Source of the DNA: Haliclona indistincta
Lineage: Eukaryota > Porifera > Demospongiae > Haplosclerida > Chalinidae
Reading direction: 5' to 3'
DNA: 64,000 nucleotides
Assembly: GCA_964017065.1 (NCBI GenBank)
Contig: OZ024786.1
Coordinates: 12,223,596-12,287,595 of the forward strand
The translations under genes and the position numbers were made by a program. This document shows positions 34,068 through 45,522 of this stretch, one piece after another; the stretch's first letter is position 1; every line of letters begins with the position of its first letter. Under the pieces are notes generated by a model that had not been told where the DNA came from, ran no database searches, and worked only from the letters and a program-made list of their open reading frames with translations.

Positions 34068-34095
34068 CTGTAGTGAGAGCAATGATAGGGTGTGA

Positions 34096-34400
34096 TTAAT
34101 AAAATAAAATATGGAATATCACGTACAATATGGATAAACTACACCTACCGCGGGTTACAGGATATACACGAGGTGGTTGATTAATTAGACGCCGATTGTC
34201 ACTCGCTATTCTCTCGTGGTATATTTAAAAAACTCGACCGGAAGCGAGTGCGTAAAAATCCAATGTTACACGCGGAGCCATACATCAAATATTACGCAGA
34301 ACTTTAGTTTACGTCTAGCGATGGATTCGTAGCTGCTTTACACCTAGCCCATATAGCAACAGCGCTGCCATATGAATAGCATTGAGCTTATTATTTCAAT
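34096..34400. other. Repeat-derived sequence upstream of NLR copy 3
   Basis: The piece around 34200-34290 (ctcgtggtatattt, ttacacgcggagccatacat) recurs at 57370-57440. No gene seen. Confidence 0.5.
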
Positions 34401-34416
34401 TTTTAAACCTTGCCTT

Positions 34417-34574
34417 TTTGTTCAAAGATCTTAACTTCTTTTTGCAGTTCTGGACTTTCCCATTTCATTTCATAGAGTTCTTTTTGTATTTTAAAAAACT
34501 TGGCTCTGTATTCTGCTTCCAGCTGTTTAATCTCCTGCATTCTAGATACTTCTCTTTCCTTCAGTATCTTTTCT
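34417..34574 (-). CDS. Coiled-coil exon (copy 1 of 3)
   Basis: Acceptor ttctatag near 34575, donor GGCAAG|gtttaa. It encodes KEREVSRMQEIKQLEAEY...LQKEVKIFEQKGK with a clear heptad pattern. Closely related exons on the same strand lie at 51637 and 55170. I do not recognise the parent gene. The exon may be a relic carried with repeats, since its flank is shared with the second copy. Confidence 0.6.
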
Positions 34575-34617
34575 ATAAAAGAAAGCACATAATACAGCTG
34601 TTAATGAGAATCATAAC

Positions 34618-35523
34618 TTTATTATGCCTCGGTGGGCGGAGCCACGAGGCATACAGTAGTTCGTCAGTTTGTCATTCATTCATTCATTCATTCATTCTGT
34701 CCGCAGGCAGAACTCCGCGTCGGCGGAAAACTAAGCGCTGATACTTGCAATACATGTTCAACTCGGTGTTGCCTCGGATTTGAATTGATAGACTTTTGGT
34801 TCCAAAGCTTCGTTACCTTGAATGGCATTGCTGGACTCGCTCAGCATTGTGGGACTTCGCTGAAGATAAAGCTGTCTACTATAGTCTTCTTCACAGCTTG
34901 TAAGACAATTCTTTACTCAAGGTAGTACAGTGAGTGCTGAGAAATCAATCGTGCTATCGCTAAGCAGCGCCAGCTCCAGCGGCAAGCTAGCAACCAGCGC
35001 TCACGTGCTGTGTTGATTATAGGCACGCCCAACTGAATTCCATGTGGTTAGCACTGCTATAGGCTTCTGATTGCATAGTTGCAACCCACTAGCTTATTCT
35101 GCAAACAGTGCTGTATTGCAGCTTGTTGCAGCGCTCTTCAGCTTTAATTTCATCATACAGGAATTGCATTGCATAACTATTATACTGCATTGTGATTGCT
35201 GTACAGCAAGGTATAACAGCTGCAGTTTGTTGCTGTGTATGTTTGCTGTACAGAAATCATGTATACATGCAGCTGTTCAGTTGCTGTATTTGTAGAATGG
35301 TGGATAGTTTACTGTAAATGGTAGATATTATTCTGTTTGTGGATATTTATGTATGTTTCTATAACTTTTAGTTTTATGACTGCACCGAAGTATCAGCACC
35401 GCTTTGGTGCTTTTTACTGTACAGGAATTGTGCTATAGCTTGTATAATAGGTGGAGTTTACTGTAGCTAGTCCTGTTGTGTACTATATGGAATTCCACCG
35501 AGGCATCAGCACCTTTGGTGCCT
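34618..35523. mobile_element. Non-autonomous element in the intron next to the coiled-coil exon
   Basis: The flanking sequence is uninterrupted in the second copy (51844-51880), which defines the insertion. It starts tatgcctcggtgggcgg and ends ccaccgaggcatcagcacc...gtgccta, i.e. inverted motifs at the ends, with an internal ATTC tetranucleotide run at 34673-34697. No coding frame of substance. Confidence 0.7.
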
Positions 35524-36830
35524 AGTTAAGTACATGCAGTAGAGCAAATTTGTGAAATCTTTGGCTTGAATGGACCTGTTTAAACTGAAATTTATTAATC
35601 AGAAACCATACTTCTTGGAAGAATCTATTCTTGCTATAAAGTACATGTATCTATACTGGTGTTCTTTGTATACCAATATAGACACGGATAATTCTTGCAG
35701 TGCTACCATGTGAGCTCATGTCACTATAAAAATAGGGATGATGCTTGCAGAAGTAAAGGAACAAGGCTTGCAAAAGTAGAGGCTTGCATGGTTGTTCTAG
35801 TGCTTAGTATTAATTTTAGCGAGCGACGAGAAATCCTGCCAACAAATGGACACATACACAAACAGAGTACTGTATGCCTTCGATGGCTCCGCCCACAGTG
35901 AAGCATAAGTACGTACATACATGATTGGACAACGCAAATGTATAGTGGTTGCAGCTATGTAATCAGCAGTCCTGACGACATGGAATTCACCAGGGCATCC
36001 CTACAATTACATCAGCACAGCACAGCAGATGAGCGCTAGTTGCTGGCTTGCAGCTGCTTGATGATCGAATGATTGACTTTTAACCCCTCTTTCATGCTGT
36101 GCTATACCTTGAGTATACAGAATTGTCCTACAAACTGCTATAGGAAGACTAAGGCAGACAGTTTTGTCTTTAGCAAAGTCCACCAGCACTGCGGCCCAGC
36201 AAGTCTAACACCACTCAACGTAACAAGGCCCAAAAGTCTAAATACAAGCAAATACCGAGTTTGTTGTATGGGAACCGATAAGATGAAAGGGCCCTGTGAT
36301 GTACTGACATTATGTGTGGTTTGTGGTTGTTGTAAATACATAGGACCCATTAGTGTGCAGGTGAATCTGTCTAGTGTTGTATTCTGGTATCGTCACTACT
36401 GTCAAGGGCATATAGAGAGAAGAGGGCATGCAATGCATACAAGCACTGAAATCCTAGTTGTTACTTAAATTAGATTTTACGCCCATGCAGATCAGCGCTA
36501 TATGACGCAAAATTCATGCGTCATATAGCGCTCGCCTAGCCGTGCACTGCTCTAATGGAAACTCTAGTTGCTACAACTAGCAGAGAAAACAGGCAGCAAT
36601 ACGCAGGTGGCGACTGGAAAACGAAACTGCATAACGCGATCGGCGCTGTCGTTGAAGGATTGGTGGTGCGAGGGGCAGTAACACTCGAGATACAAACAGC
36701 TTTCGTTTCAGGCTGCAGATTAACTACAGCGCATTTGACCAGCAACAAGCGACAAGCAGTATCGGACAGAGGTGACGTTGTCACGGTCTTCGCTTCGGTT
36801 GGCGTGACAGTGCTCCATGTACAAGAAAAT
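35524..36830. other. Repeat-rich intergenic stretch, no gene recognised
   Basis: 35524-35600 is shared with 51856-51912. A motif at 35874-35907 resembles the end of the previous element. Open frames at 36073-36468 and 36555-36863 (+) have no known domain. Confidence 0.4.
36494..36532. repeat. 16-bp perfect palindrome
   Basis: Arms agcgctatatgacgca and tgcgtcatatagcgct around a seven-base loop. Confidence 0.9.
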
Positions 36831-38036
36831 AGAAAGATTTCTAACGAAATCAAAAGGATGTAGGGATAAAGAATCTGCTACTGGTCCACAATGTAAACCA
36901 ACAAGGAGCAAGCATGGAATGGTTGAACGATTGACTTGCTAACAGACCATAGATCCCTACATCAGTGGCTGTACATAACATTTTGACTATACTATAATAA
37001 TTTGTCACAAGCTAAATCCAATTCAATGCATGTCAGGTGTCAGTCAATAGCAACTAGCAGAACTGCTTTAGTCAGCCACTGATGTAGGGATCTATGGTCT
37101 GTTAGCAAGTCAATCGTTCAACCATTCCATGCTTGCTCCTTGTTGGTTTACATTGTGAACCAGTAGCAGATTTCTTTATCCCTACATCCTTCTGATTTCG
37201 TTAGAAATCTTTATATTTTCTTGTTTGTGTCCTTTTTTCTTTTACAGTGAGTTTCAAATTTTTGGTGCAGTTCGAATTCGGCAAGATAATGTATCTCTTT
37301 TTTGTTTCCATCATTGGTTTGTTTTGCTTTTCTTGATAATTGCTTTTTAACTTGTAGCTCCTAAATACTGAAACTAGCTCATGCATTCATGTGTGCTGCA
37401 ACCTGGACGCACAGCATACGAGCCCCGCCCACTCTGGTTTAGAATTTTCTGTATGGCTGTGATACTATCTGGCAAGCAGCAGAACGGTGATACTACACGA
37501 GCTTACTCTGTGAGTTGTTCTTCGAAGACTCCAGACGCCAATAGGCGCTCTCCATACGGTGATACTCTATAAGTGTGTTTGGTCACGTGCGTATTACGTA
37601 ATCACAATAATGGCGTCAAACACTTAGCTGACAACTGTTCGTGATCGTGAGCTCGTCAAATGTATATCGTCGTTTCGCTAAAAACTAAGTTCAAAAGGCA
37701 CATGCCAGGAGAATTTCACGACTATTCGTGGGTGTTTTGGTCTCGACACTGCTCGTGTAAAGGCGCTAGGCGAGTTGAAGAAAGAAAGAAAGAAAACGAA
37801 GATGACGAAAGTCGATTTTCACCGTTTCCAGGTTCGTCACTTTAGTAACAATTTCGAGCAATCTCCTTGCTACTGTAAGATGGGGCAACGCCAGAGAGCA
37901 GATACAAGTGTCTTTGGACGTATACAATTCATCACCAGGCGAAATATCAGCGTTTGGACGCTAATACATTGTATGTAGCCGCCATCTTCTTTTCTCGTTC
38001 ATCCCTACATAGGGAGTCACTACCGTGACTCCCTAA
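36829..38036. mobile_element. Non-autonomous element, family B (copy B1)
   Basis: A long palindrome at the left (arms about 36829-36975 and 37072-37222) is followed by a body shared with 45.5-46.4, 52.4-54.0 and 55.8-56.5 kb. The right end is a short hairpin (tagggagtca / tgactcccta at 38010-38035). No protein is encoded; open frames differ between copies. Confidence 0.82.
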
Positions 38037-38410
38037 TATAGTGTTGTGCAGCGCTCTTCTTCATTTGTCTGCCTGGTCTGCCATAATTATTACTTTGTGT
38101 ACTGACGTCAGATTCCGTTTACCCTCCTTCTACTATGACAATAATTGTCAGAATGGCTAAGACCACGACAGTGGTTGAATGCTATTCTGGATTATATGAA
38201 GAAGGCGAAGTTGAGCACATCAACTGTGTTTGGCCAGTTTCCTTAGATCAATAGCTAATTTGAAGCTTTGTTAATAATAGATTCATAGCTTTTGGACCGC
38301 CCATCCACCCACTTGCCACGTGCTCTCCGCCTATATAAGGCCACTATCCCGCCATTTTCATCGGCCTTTTGATTAGCGTCTCCACTTTCTTGGGAGGGTC
38401 GGTGTGGATC

Positions 38411-38531
38411 GTTGATGTGCTCAACTTCGCCTTCTTCATATAATCCAGAATAGCATTCAACCACTGTCGTGGTCTTAGCCATTCTGACAATTATATTTCA
38501 GAAGGCTCAGTATCACACATCAACTGTGTTG
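38411..38531. repeat. DIRS internal complementary region (circle-junction copy)
   Basis: 38411-38489 is the reverse complement of 38144-38222. 38490-38531 matches the reverse complement of the right terminus (43826-43866). DIRS elements carry such a region as template for completing their ends through a circular intermediate. Confidence 0.8.
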
Positions 38532-38539
38532 TTTGTAGC

Positions 38540-39900
38540 TTTCTTCGAGCTATTCTGGTTGATTACGGCTCTACCGTATGCTGCTTGGTCCACTTCCTTG
38601 TGGTAAAATCTTTGGAATACTGATTCAGAACTCCAGTTTGCTGATTTGAGTATGTCGTTCATTGTAATACCTGCCTTAAAGGCTGCCAGGAGCCCATAAG
38701 AGGAAGGAGCGTTCAACTCCAATCGTGCGTGTAGTAATAGCCAAACGTAAACTCCGCCGCCTTGCGTGTCCAAAAAACTTCCCTATATGGAAGTTTTTTG
38801 CATGCGGGCCAATAGTCACCCGGCATGTCAACGTCATATGTAAACTCGTGTACTCCTTTTAGAAGTAGGCTGTGGCCCACGTGTGTTGTTTGGCTGCAAC
38901 ACATACAGGACATCTGTACGTCACATGCATGTGCTGTAAACGGCAAAACGTCAGCAACAAGCGGCGCACGCAGCGCGCGGCGGAGTTTACGTTTGGCTAA
39001 ATCGCGGCTGAACACTCCTTCCTCTTATGGGCTCCTGAGGCTGCTGATGCTGAAGCTCCTCGAGTGGAGTAAGCCCCGAATATGGATGAGTTAATTCCTG
39101 CCTCCTCCAGGGTTACTCTTAGCCACCTAGCTATAGTGCTAGAAGTGACAGCCTTATGTGGTTTAATAAACGAAATAAACACCCTTGTCTCCCCGTGACG
39201 CAGAGGGGTTGTTTTCTCTCTGTATACCCTCAGGGTACTCACTGGACACAAATTAATATTTGTTGGGAATGAGGGAAAAAAGAATGCTTCGATTGACTTT
39301 CCCTGTCTCGACTGTTTCGCTAGAGAATTTGGTATGAAGGATAACCCATCTGAACGCGATTGGATTCCCGATACGTCCAGCGAGCTCAGGTCGGTCGACC
39401 TTGAGGGGCGTGTAATTGCTAGTAAGAACACTGTCTTCAGAGTTAGAGCTTTCAAAGAGAGATTTGCAGTGGGACCCAGGGTCTCAATGTGGTTTAATAC
39501 TGTTTGTACATCCCATGTACTTGAATACCTCGGTATTGGAGGTCTGCTATTGTACACGCCTTTTAGCAGTCTTGTGATGATGGGATGTTGGCCTACGTCA
39601 ACCCCATCCACTCTGTCATGCGTTGATGATATGGCTGACCTGTAAGCATTGACTGAGTTGTATTGGTAGCCCTCCCCGTATAAGGAGGCAAGGAAGTTCG
39701 CTACTTCGCTTACAGGACCAGAAATGGGATCTGAACCCCGTTCACTACACCAGCGATCCCATCGCCCAAAGAGTGAGTCATAAGACTTGTTCGTCTTAAC
39801 TCTCCATGATTTGAGTATGAGCTCAGTAGCTTGGACTGAAAGGTGTTGGTCTCTGAGGTTTTTCCTGAGATGCTCCACACGGCCAACTGGGGTTCTACCT
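38540..39900 (-). pseudogene. DIRS tyrosine recombinase, interrupted by a 351-bp transposon
   Basis: The phage-integrase-type fold includes LLAITRPSRSTDL (first catalytic Arg), the box AYSTRGASASAA (second Arg; the usual His before STR is Tyr here) and, past the insertion, ILKSANWSSESVFQRFY with the nucleophile region. Deleting the insertion and one copy of its 7-bp duplication restores the frame. Confidence 0.85.
38687..39037. mobile_element. 351-bp DNA transposon nested in the DIRS recombinase
   Basis: Terminal inverted repeats start CAGGAGCCCATAAGAGGAAG. Flanked by 7-bp duplications (aggctgc at 38680-38686 and 39038-39044). A second inverted motif (gccaaacgtaaactccgccg) lies further in. 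Non-autonomous. Confidence 0.88.
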
Positions 39901-41790
39901 GAGCCGACACGCCTACCTGACGTGGAAGAAGGCGTGGCTTCTCTATCAGCATCTCTAACAGGCGTGGATACCACGGCTGCGCTTTCCATACTGGAGCCAC
40001 TAAGATCACTGTGGCTCGTTGACTCTGGGTCTGCGCCAGGACGTTCGAAACTAAGTTCCACGGTGGGTTGGCAAACCCCTTCACGACTGCCCAATTCTGT
40101 AGAAAGGCATCTGTAGCTTCCGCGGAGGGATCTGGCCGCCAGCTGAAGTAACGTTGGCACTGGTGTGTCAGTCTGGAAGCGAATAGGTCCACTTCCAGTG
40201 GACCAAATAGTTGGTCGATCCTGTCGAAGATGACCCTGTCTAGTTTCCAGTCCGACCGATCCCTCGTGCACCTCGATTCCCTGTCGGCGATCAAATTGAG
40301 CTCGCCTGGGAGGTGCCTCGCCTGTATGTGTATGTTTCTCTCGAGGCACCACATCCAGAGATCTCGAGTTAGGCGAACCAGCTCTTGAGATACCGTCCCC
40401 CCTTGATTGTTTATGTAGGCTACCGCTGTCGTGTTGTCTATTCTTAGCAACACTGACAAACCCGTCTCGTTCTTCACGAACGATTTCAGAGCTAGGGTAG
40501 CCGCTAACAATTCCAAACAGTTTATGTGTTTGCATGGTCCCCTCTCGTGTTGACCACGGTCCTCCCGTGCTCACTCCCTGAGAGGTCGCTCCCCATCCCA
40601 GAAGTGAGGCATCTGAATCTATCACACGGTCGGGCTCTCGGATCATCATTGATCTCCCGTTCCATTTCACCATCTCTGAGTCCCACCAGGCAAGTTCTAG
40701 CTTGCTGTCTGAGGAGAGGCTCAGATGGGATTCGTAATCCTGTGCAGCTGTTCTCAAAGCTCTCGACAGGTCCATCTGGAGATGGCGATAGAACAGGGGG
40801 GCTGGGGGGATAACGCTGTTCGTATATAGCGTTCATTTTTCCCAGAAGCCGAGCTAAGGAGCGAGCCGAAACATGCTCCGCCCCTAACAATTTTCGAGAC
40901 TCCGCCCTGATCTTCTTGATCTTCTCTGGCGGTAGACTGAGTTCCATCTTGGTCGTGTCGATCGTGAAACCCAGGAAGACTAGCGACTGTGTTGGGTTTA
41001 TGATGGTTTTCTCTGTGTTTATTGTGAATCCCAGACACTGTAACAAAAGACTAGACCTTCTGCCTGGTCCCGTAATGCCTCCTTGGTTTTCGCCATTAGG
41101 AGGATGTCGTCTATGTAGACTATCACACGCATCCCTAACTCTCGTGCGAGAGCTGCTACTGGTCTGAGGGTCTTGGTAAAGACTCATGGTGCCGAAGCAA
41201 GACCGAAGGGGAGGCAGGTGAATTCGAAGGTCCTGTTCCCTAGTCGGAATCTCAGGAGTTTCCTGTTGTCTGGGAGAATTGTGATGGCAAAATATGCGTC
41301 CTTCAGATCTATTTTCGCTAGCCAATCTCCGGGTTGTAGGAGGTTTTTTAGTGTGTGTATGCCCTCCATCTTGAAGTGTGGCGCTACCACGAACTCGTTG
41401 AGCGCCTTGAGATTGATGACCGGTCTTTGACCGCCATCCTTTTTTGGGACTAGGAAGAGGATGGATAGAAACCCGTCCTCTAGGGGATCCGATAGTTCTA
41501 TCGCTGCCCCTTTCGTACACAGAGCCTCGACTTCCTGTTCTAATAGTCGAGTCTGTTCCTGGTTGAACCGTGGGGGGTGTGGCTCGTGCAACTGTCTCGG
41601 ATCTGCAGCGAGCTCTAGCCGGTAACCGGCGACTGTATCTAGCAACCCAACGGTCCCTGGTTATCAACTCCCAGTTTTTCACGAAGTGCCTCAGCCAACC
41701 GGCTGGGGCCTCCTCGGTCACTGTTATTGGAACTACGCCCATACCCGCGAGCATTTGTTGAGTACTTTGAGATAAGTGATCTTTTGCCAT
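39900..41790 (-). pseudogene. DIRS reverse transcriptase / RNase H
   Basis: RT motifs are SILFLVPKKDGGQRPVINL, LAKIDLKDAYFAI, LPFGLASAP and VIVYIDDILLMAKT. RNase H has VIDSDASLLGWG, ELLAATLALKSF, RIDNTTAVAYIN and the helix ending ELNLIADRESR. The pieces lie in different frames (frameshifts near 41183, 40800 and 40500), so no intact polyprotein remains. Confidence 0.88.
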
Positions 41791-41840
41791 GACATGCAAA
41801 TGTGATACACTGAGTACTGACTGTGTCTGTTGTGACAAAT

Positions 41841-42765
41841 CTACTGGGACTTCTGATGCTGCTGGCTTGACCTGTTGCCGTGCTTGTAATTGTATGTGCT
41901 TGGGGCTCGGTCTCTGCCGCCTCGGTGACCCGCCCTCTTCGAGGGGGGACGCGATCGAAAAAACTGTCTCCTACCATGGTCACTGTCCCGAGTCCTGGTT
42001 GTTGCTAGAGAAGAGCGCAGTGCCTTCAGTTGTTCTGAGAATTCCTTAGACCTCTTAGCAAAGTCAGGTCCGAACAGTAGGGGTGGAGCTGAGGTATACG
42101 CCTCCTCGTCCTGTGCCAGCGGCAACAGGGACTTGTTGGTTGCTCCGACAATCTTTTCTCTCCGCAATCGAGATATACGGGCATTGGCATTGCCTATCAG
42201 TTCTGTAGTTGCTACAGCTGCTTCATATACAGCCGATGGGGAAAGGTCACGTTCCAGAAGTGAGGTGACCGGCGCCAAGGCGTCTAGGACAAAAGACTGC
42301 ACTTTGGCTAGTTCCTTGTCCAAACCCTTCGCGTGCGCGGGGATTTCTGCCTTCAGAAAGGCGTCCAGGTTAGGCGACTTCGTCGCCACTACCCTTGGTA
42401 GTTGGTAATGTCCTCTGATTCTTTCCCTCGTAGAATTAGACACGCTGCGCGTGCAGGCAGAGGTCAACAAATGGTGCGTCTCGCTAGAGACTGACACCAG
42501 GTCAACGGCTGCGTCTTCATCATGCAGAATCAACAGCGCGATCGTTGTCACAGTCTGCCGGGCTCCTCAACCTGTATCGAGGGCTCTTTGACCTGGTGCG
42601 AGGGCTGTTCTGTCGTGAGTAGCTCCTCGAACGAGTAGGGGATCTGGACCTGCCAGATCGACTACTTCGGCGGGAACTTCGTTCCTGCCTGATTGAGTCA
42701 ACGTCCTCTCTGAGGGCGTCGAATTTTTCCGTCATCACCTTCATCGTAGCTATAACTTCGTCCAT
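41841..42765 (-). pseudogene. DIRS gag-like region
   Basis: A start near 42763 is followed by a short coiled coil, an Arg/Ser-rich stretch (SRSPTRSRSYSR), a globular part (LISRLRREKIVGATNKSLLPL type) and a basic tail. A frameshift lies near 42540. Position and composition are typical of DIRS ORF1. Confidence 0.65.
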
Positions 42766-42883
42766 GACCTCGTGTTTTAGCTAAGAAAAAGGCCGATGAA
42801 AATGGCGGGATAGTGGCCTTATATAGGCGGAGAACACGTGGCAAGTGGGCGGATGGGCGGTCCAAAAGCTATGAATCTATTAT

Positions 42884-43774
42884 CATAGATATTATATACT
42901 ACGTAACCGGGATTGGCAACGAGTCACGTGCGCCAATTGCCACTGTACGTTAGCCTGCGTGCCATCAGTGTTGCGCCGTGAGTGGGCGGTAGGCGAGAGG
43001 TCAAGAAGATGTTGCTGCCTCGAGAGAACGCTCTGTTGTGAAAGGTGGGCTCAAGTGGATACTAGTGTGTTGTTACAGTCACTAGCAGGCTACTATATAG
43101 TGTTTAGCGCTCGTTCTGAGTCCTGGTGTTGCGATACACGAAGTTTGCGTTCTTTGCCGTTCTTCAGAGACTTTGTGGGCATCTAGGTCCACGGTAGTCA
43201 AGCTCACAGCCCCAATTGTAGCTTCTGTTCATTGCTGGTTCATTTGTTCATGGAACTGAAGGGCATTTAGGTAGCAAAGCTGCTTCAATGTCGCTTGATT
43301 CATTGTGTAATGTGTGTATTTACCAGGAGCAGTTTGTGGGCGCATAACGCCTTTCTGTCATCGCCTGTATGGGCTATAAAGCGTTTAAATTGTAGGATAA
43401 GCATGTAGAAATGGAACTGGATAGTTAAGGCAAGCTTTTAAACTCGAATTCTAAACATGAATATTGTACTCATTTCATAGTGATAGAACGGGTCACTGGA
43501 AGATTCTCCATTAGCAGGATTGTCCGAGAGAGACGAAGATATATTCAGATGTTCATTGTTTTTGTTCCTCGTTGTTTTCATTGTTGTATTCTATTCTCTG
43601 TATGATCTACAATGGTTTATACACTGATAAACAACAAAGAATTGGTAGAAGAAATGGGCAATATACTGGTGGGCGGGGCTTCGTGCAGACTTCCCGTGCA
43701 ACAAGGATGGCACGCAATAATGGGCAAATTTTTGCTCGTTGCCAATCCCGGTTACGTAGAATATAATATCTATG
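42884..43774. mobile_element. 891-bp DNA transposon nested in the DIRS terminal repeat
   Basis: Terminal inverted repeats CATAGATATTATAT(A/T)CTACG continue to 'gtaaccgggattggcaacga'. Flanked by the 7-bp duplication ctattat (42877-42883 and 43775-43781). The uninterrupted site is visible in the other terminal repeat of the DIRS element. No transposase frame inside. Confidence 0.9.
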
Positions 43775-43994
43775 CTATTATTAACAAAGCTTCAAATTAG
43801 CTATTGATCTAAGGAAAGTGGCCAAACACAGTTGATGTGTGATACTGAGCCTTCTGAAATATAATTGATAACGGAAAGTGCTATTATTAGTAACAACTAA
43901 GATTTCGGTGTTTTCACGGGTTGTATTGCGTTGCATGCCCTCTTCTCTCTATACGCCCTTGCTACTGTATATATACTGTGCGAGTATACGTCAA

Positions 43995-45163
43995 TCTGGT
44001 GATGAGCGATGGCAATGTACGGTCGTGTGCAAGAGTTCGACAGCAGGGAGGAGGAGTGGCTGCAGTATTCTGAAAGACTGAATCACTTTTTTGCTGCTAA
44101 CAAAATCACGGATGCCAGCAGAGAGATATTTTTTTGACAGTTGTTGGGGTAAAGACTTACAAGCTACTTGGAGACCTGGTTGCTCCTGCAAAACCTGGTG
44201 AGAAGTCGTACGCTGAGCTAGCCGACTCTCTCGAGAACCACTTCTCCCCAAAACCTCCAGAAATCGTACGATTCCACTTTCGTAGCCATCACAGATGGCA
44301 AAGAGAGTCTGTTGCAACGTTCCTAGCAGAACTTGGATCGCTAGCCAAGCATTGTAATTTGGTACCACACTGGAGGCAATGTTGAGAGATCAAATCGTTT
44401 GTGGGATTAATAATGAACAGACTCAGAAACGTCTCTTGGCAGAACCTGATCTTACTTACAAGAAAGCTGTAGAGTTAGTGCAAGCTCTGGAGATGGCAGA
44501 GTCCAATGCAAAGCAACTTGCACAAAGTCCTTCTGAGCCCACCAAGAGAACACCAGTTTCAACTCCGGTACATAAAACTACACCCCACCCACCCGTATGA
44601 AGAAATAACTGAACTGCTATCGTTGTGGCAGCACCTCACATACTGCTCAGGCATGCAGATTTAGATCTGCCAAGTGTCATCACTGTGGGAAGATAGGGAA
44701 CATAGAGCGAGTGTGCCGAAGCAAATTGCAACAGATTGAAGCCGGCCAAACATCCAGCCAGGAAGAGGAATTTTCTCTCATTGACAAACTGCATGGTGGG
44801 AGTGAAAATACTTCTCCAATAATGATTTCAGTGACTGTAAACAACCAACCATTAGAGATGGAACTATAGACACTGGTGCTGCATTCTCGCTGGTAAAAGA
44901 GACAACATTTCAACACTTTTGGCCAGATTCAACACTCCAGGAATCCAAGATACGCTTGTGTTCATACTCAGGAGACCCTATCACAGTTTGTGGCAGCATA
45001 GACGTGAATGTCGTGTACAAAAACCTAGAAGCTCAGGTTTCTCTTCTTGTCGTGGCTGGAAATGGTACCACCTTGTTAGGAAGAAAGTGGCTGAAAGCAC
45101 TACGCCTAGACTGGCAGGAGATCCACCAGGTGCCTGCTCAGTCAGTGGAAACGCAGATTTAGT
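43995..45163 (+). pseudogene. Ty3/gypsy-group gag and protease fragment
   Basis: The gag-like part starts near 44006 (MAMYGRVQEF) and includes WQRESVATFLAELGSLAKHC and GINNEQTQKRLL. Then come CCHC-type knuckles (CYRCGSTSHTAQAC and CHHCGKIGNIERVC, imperfect) and an aspartic protease (TDTGAAFSLV...LLGRKWL). Stops and frameshifts at about 44138, 44390 and 44865. Followed by a minus-strand RT fragment, so the rest of the element is lost. Confidence 0.78.
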
Positions 45164-45171
45164 GTAACTCC

Positions 45172-45500
45172 TGCTGAAGCCATTCTGTCCAGAACTGCCC
45201 TTAGTCAGATTTCATGTTGTTGTTCATGGACAAGAACATCATCAATTAAACATACAACCCCCTCTAATAACTTATTCATTCTTCTCTGGAACATCTCAGG
45301 AGCACTGGACAGTCCGAAAGGTAGCTTGTTAAAGTGATACTGCCCAAAGGGAGTAAGAAAGGTGGTACATGTAAGCGAAGGAAGCAAGTAGGATTTGCCT
45401 GAAGCCGCTGTTGGCATCCAATTTAGAGAACACCCTTGAGCCAGACAGTGGAGTAAGAACACTTTTTACTGTTGGTAGAGAGAGATTCGGGTACAGATAA
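45172..45500 (-). pseudogene. Ty3/gypsy-group reverse transcriptase fragment
   Basis: Minus-strand FGQYHFNKLPFGLSSAPEMFQ, then VVCLIDDVLVH, the RT active-site region with IDD in place of the usual YxDD. About 100 residues only. Confidence 0.8.
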
Positions 45501-45522
45501 AACTACACTCTTTACCTACCCT

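Larger units (their letters stand above)
38141..43866 (-). mobile_element. DIRS-type tyrosine-recombinase retrotransposon, nearly full length
   Basis: Gene order on the minus strand is gag, RT/RNase H, tyrosine recombinase. Inverted terminal repeats pair 38213-38390 with the reverse complement of 42785-42883 plus 43775-43866. The internal complementary region (38411-38531) joins the complement of the left end (38144-38222) to a copy of the right end. Two DNA transposons are nested in it (38687-39037 and 42884-43774). Coding regions have several frameshifts, so this copy is dead. Confidence 0.88.

Noticed and set aside
36073..36863. Two plus-strand frames of 131 and 102 codons
   Set aside because: No recognisable motif, repeat-rich context, and equally long frames on the other strand.
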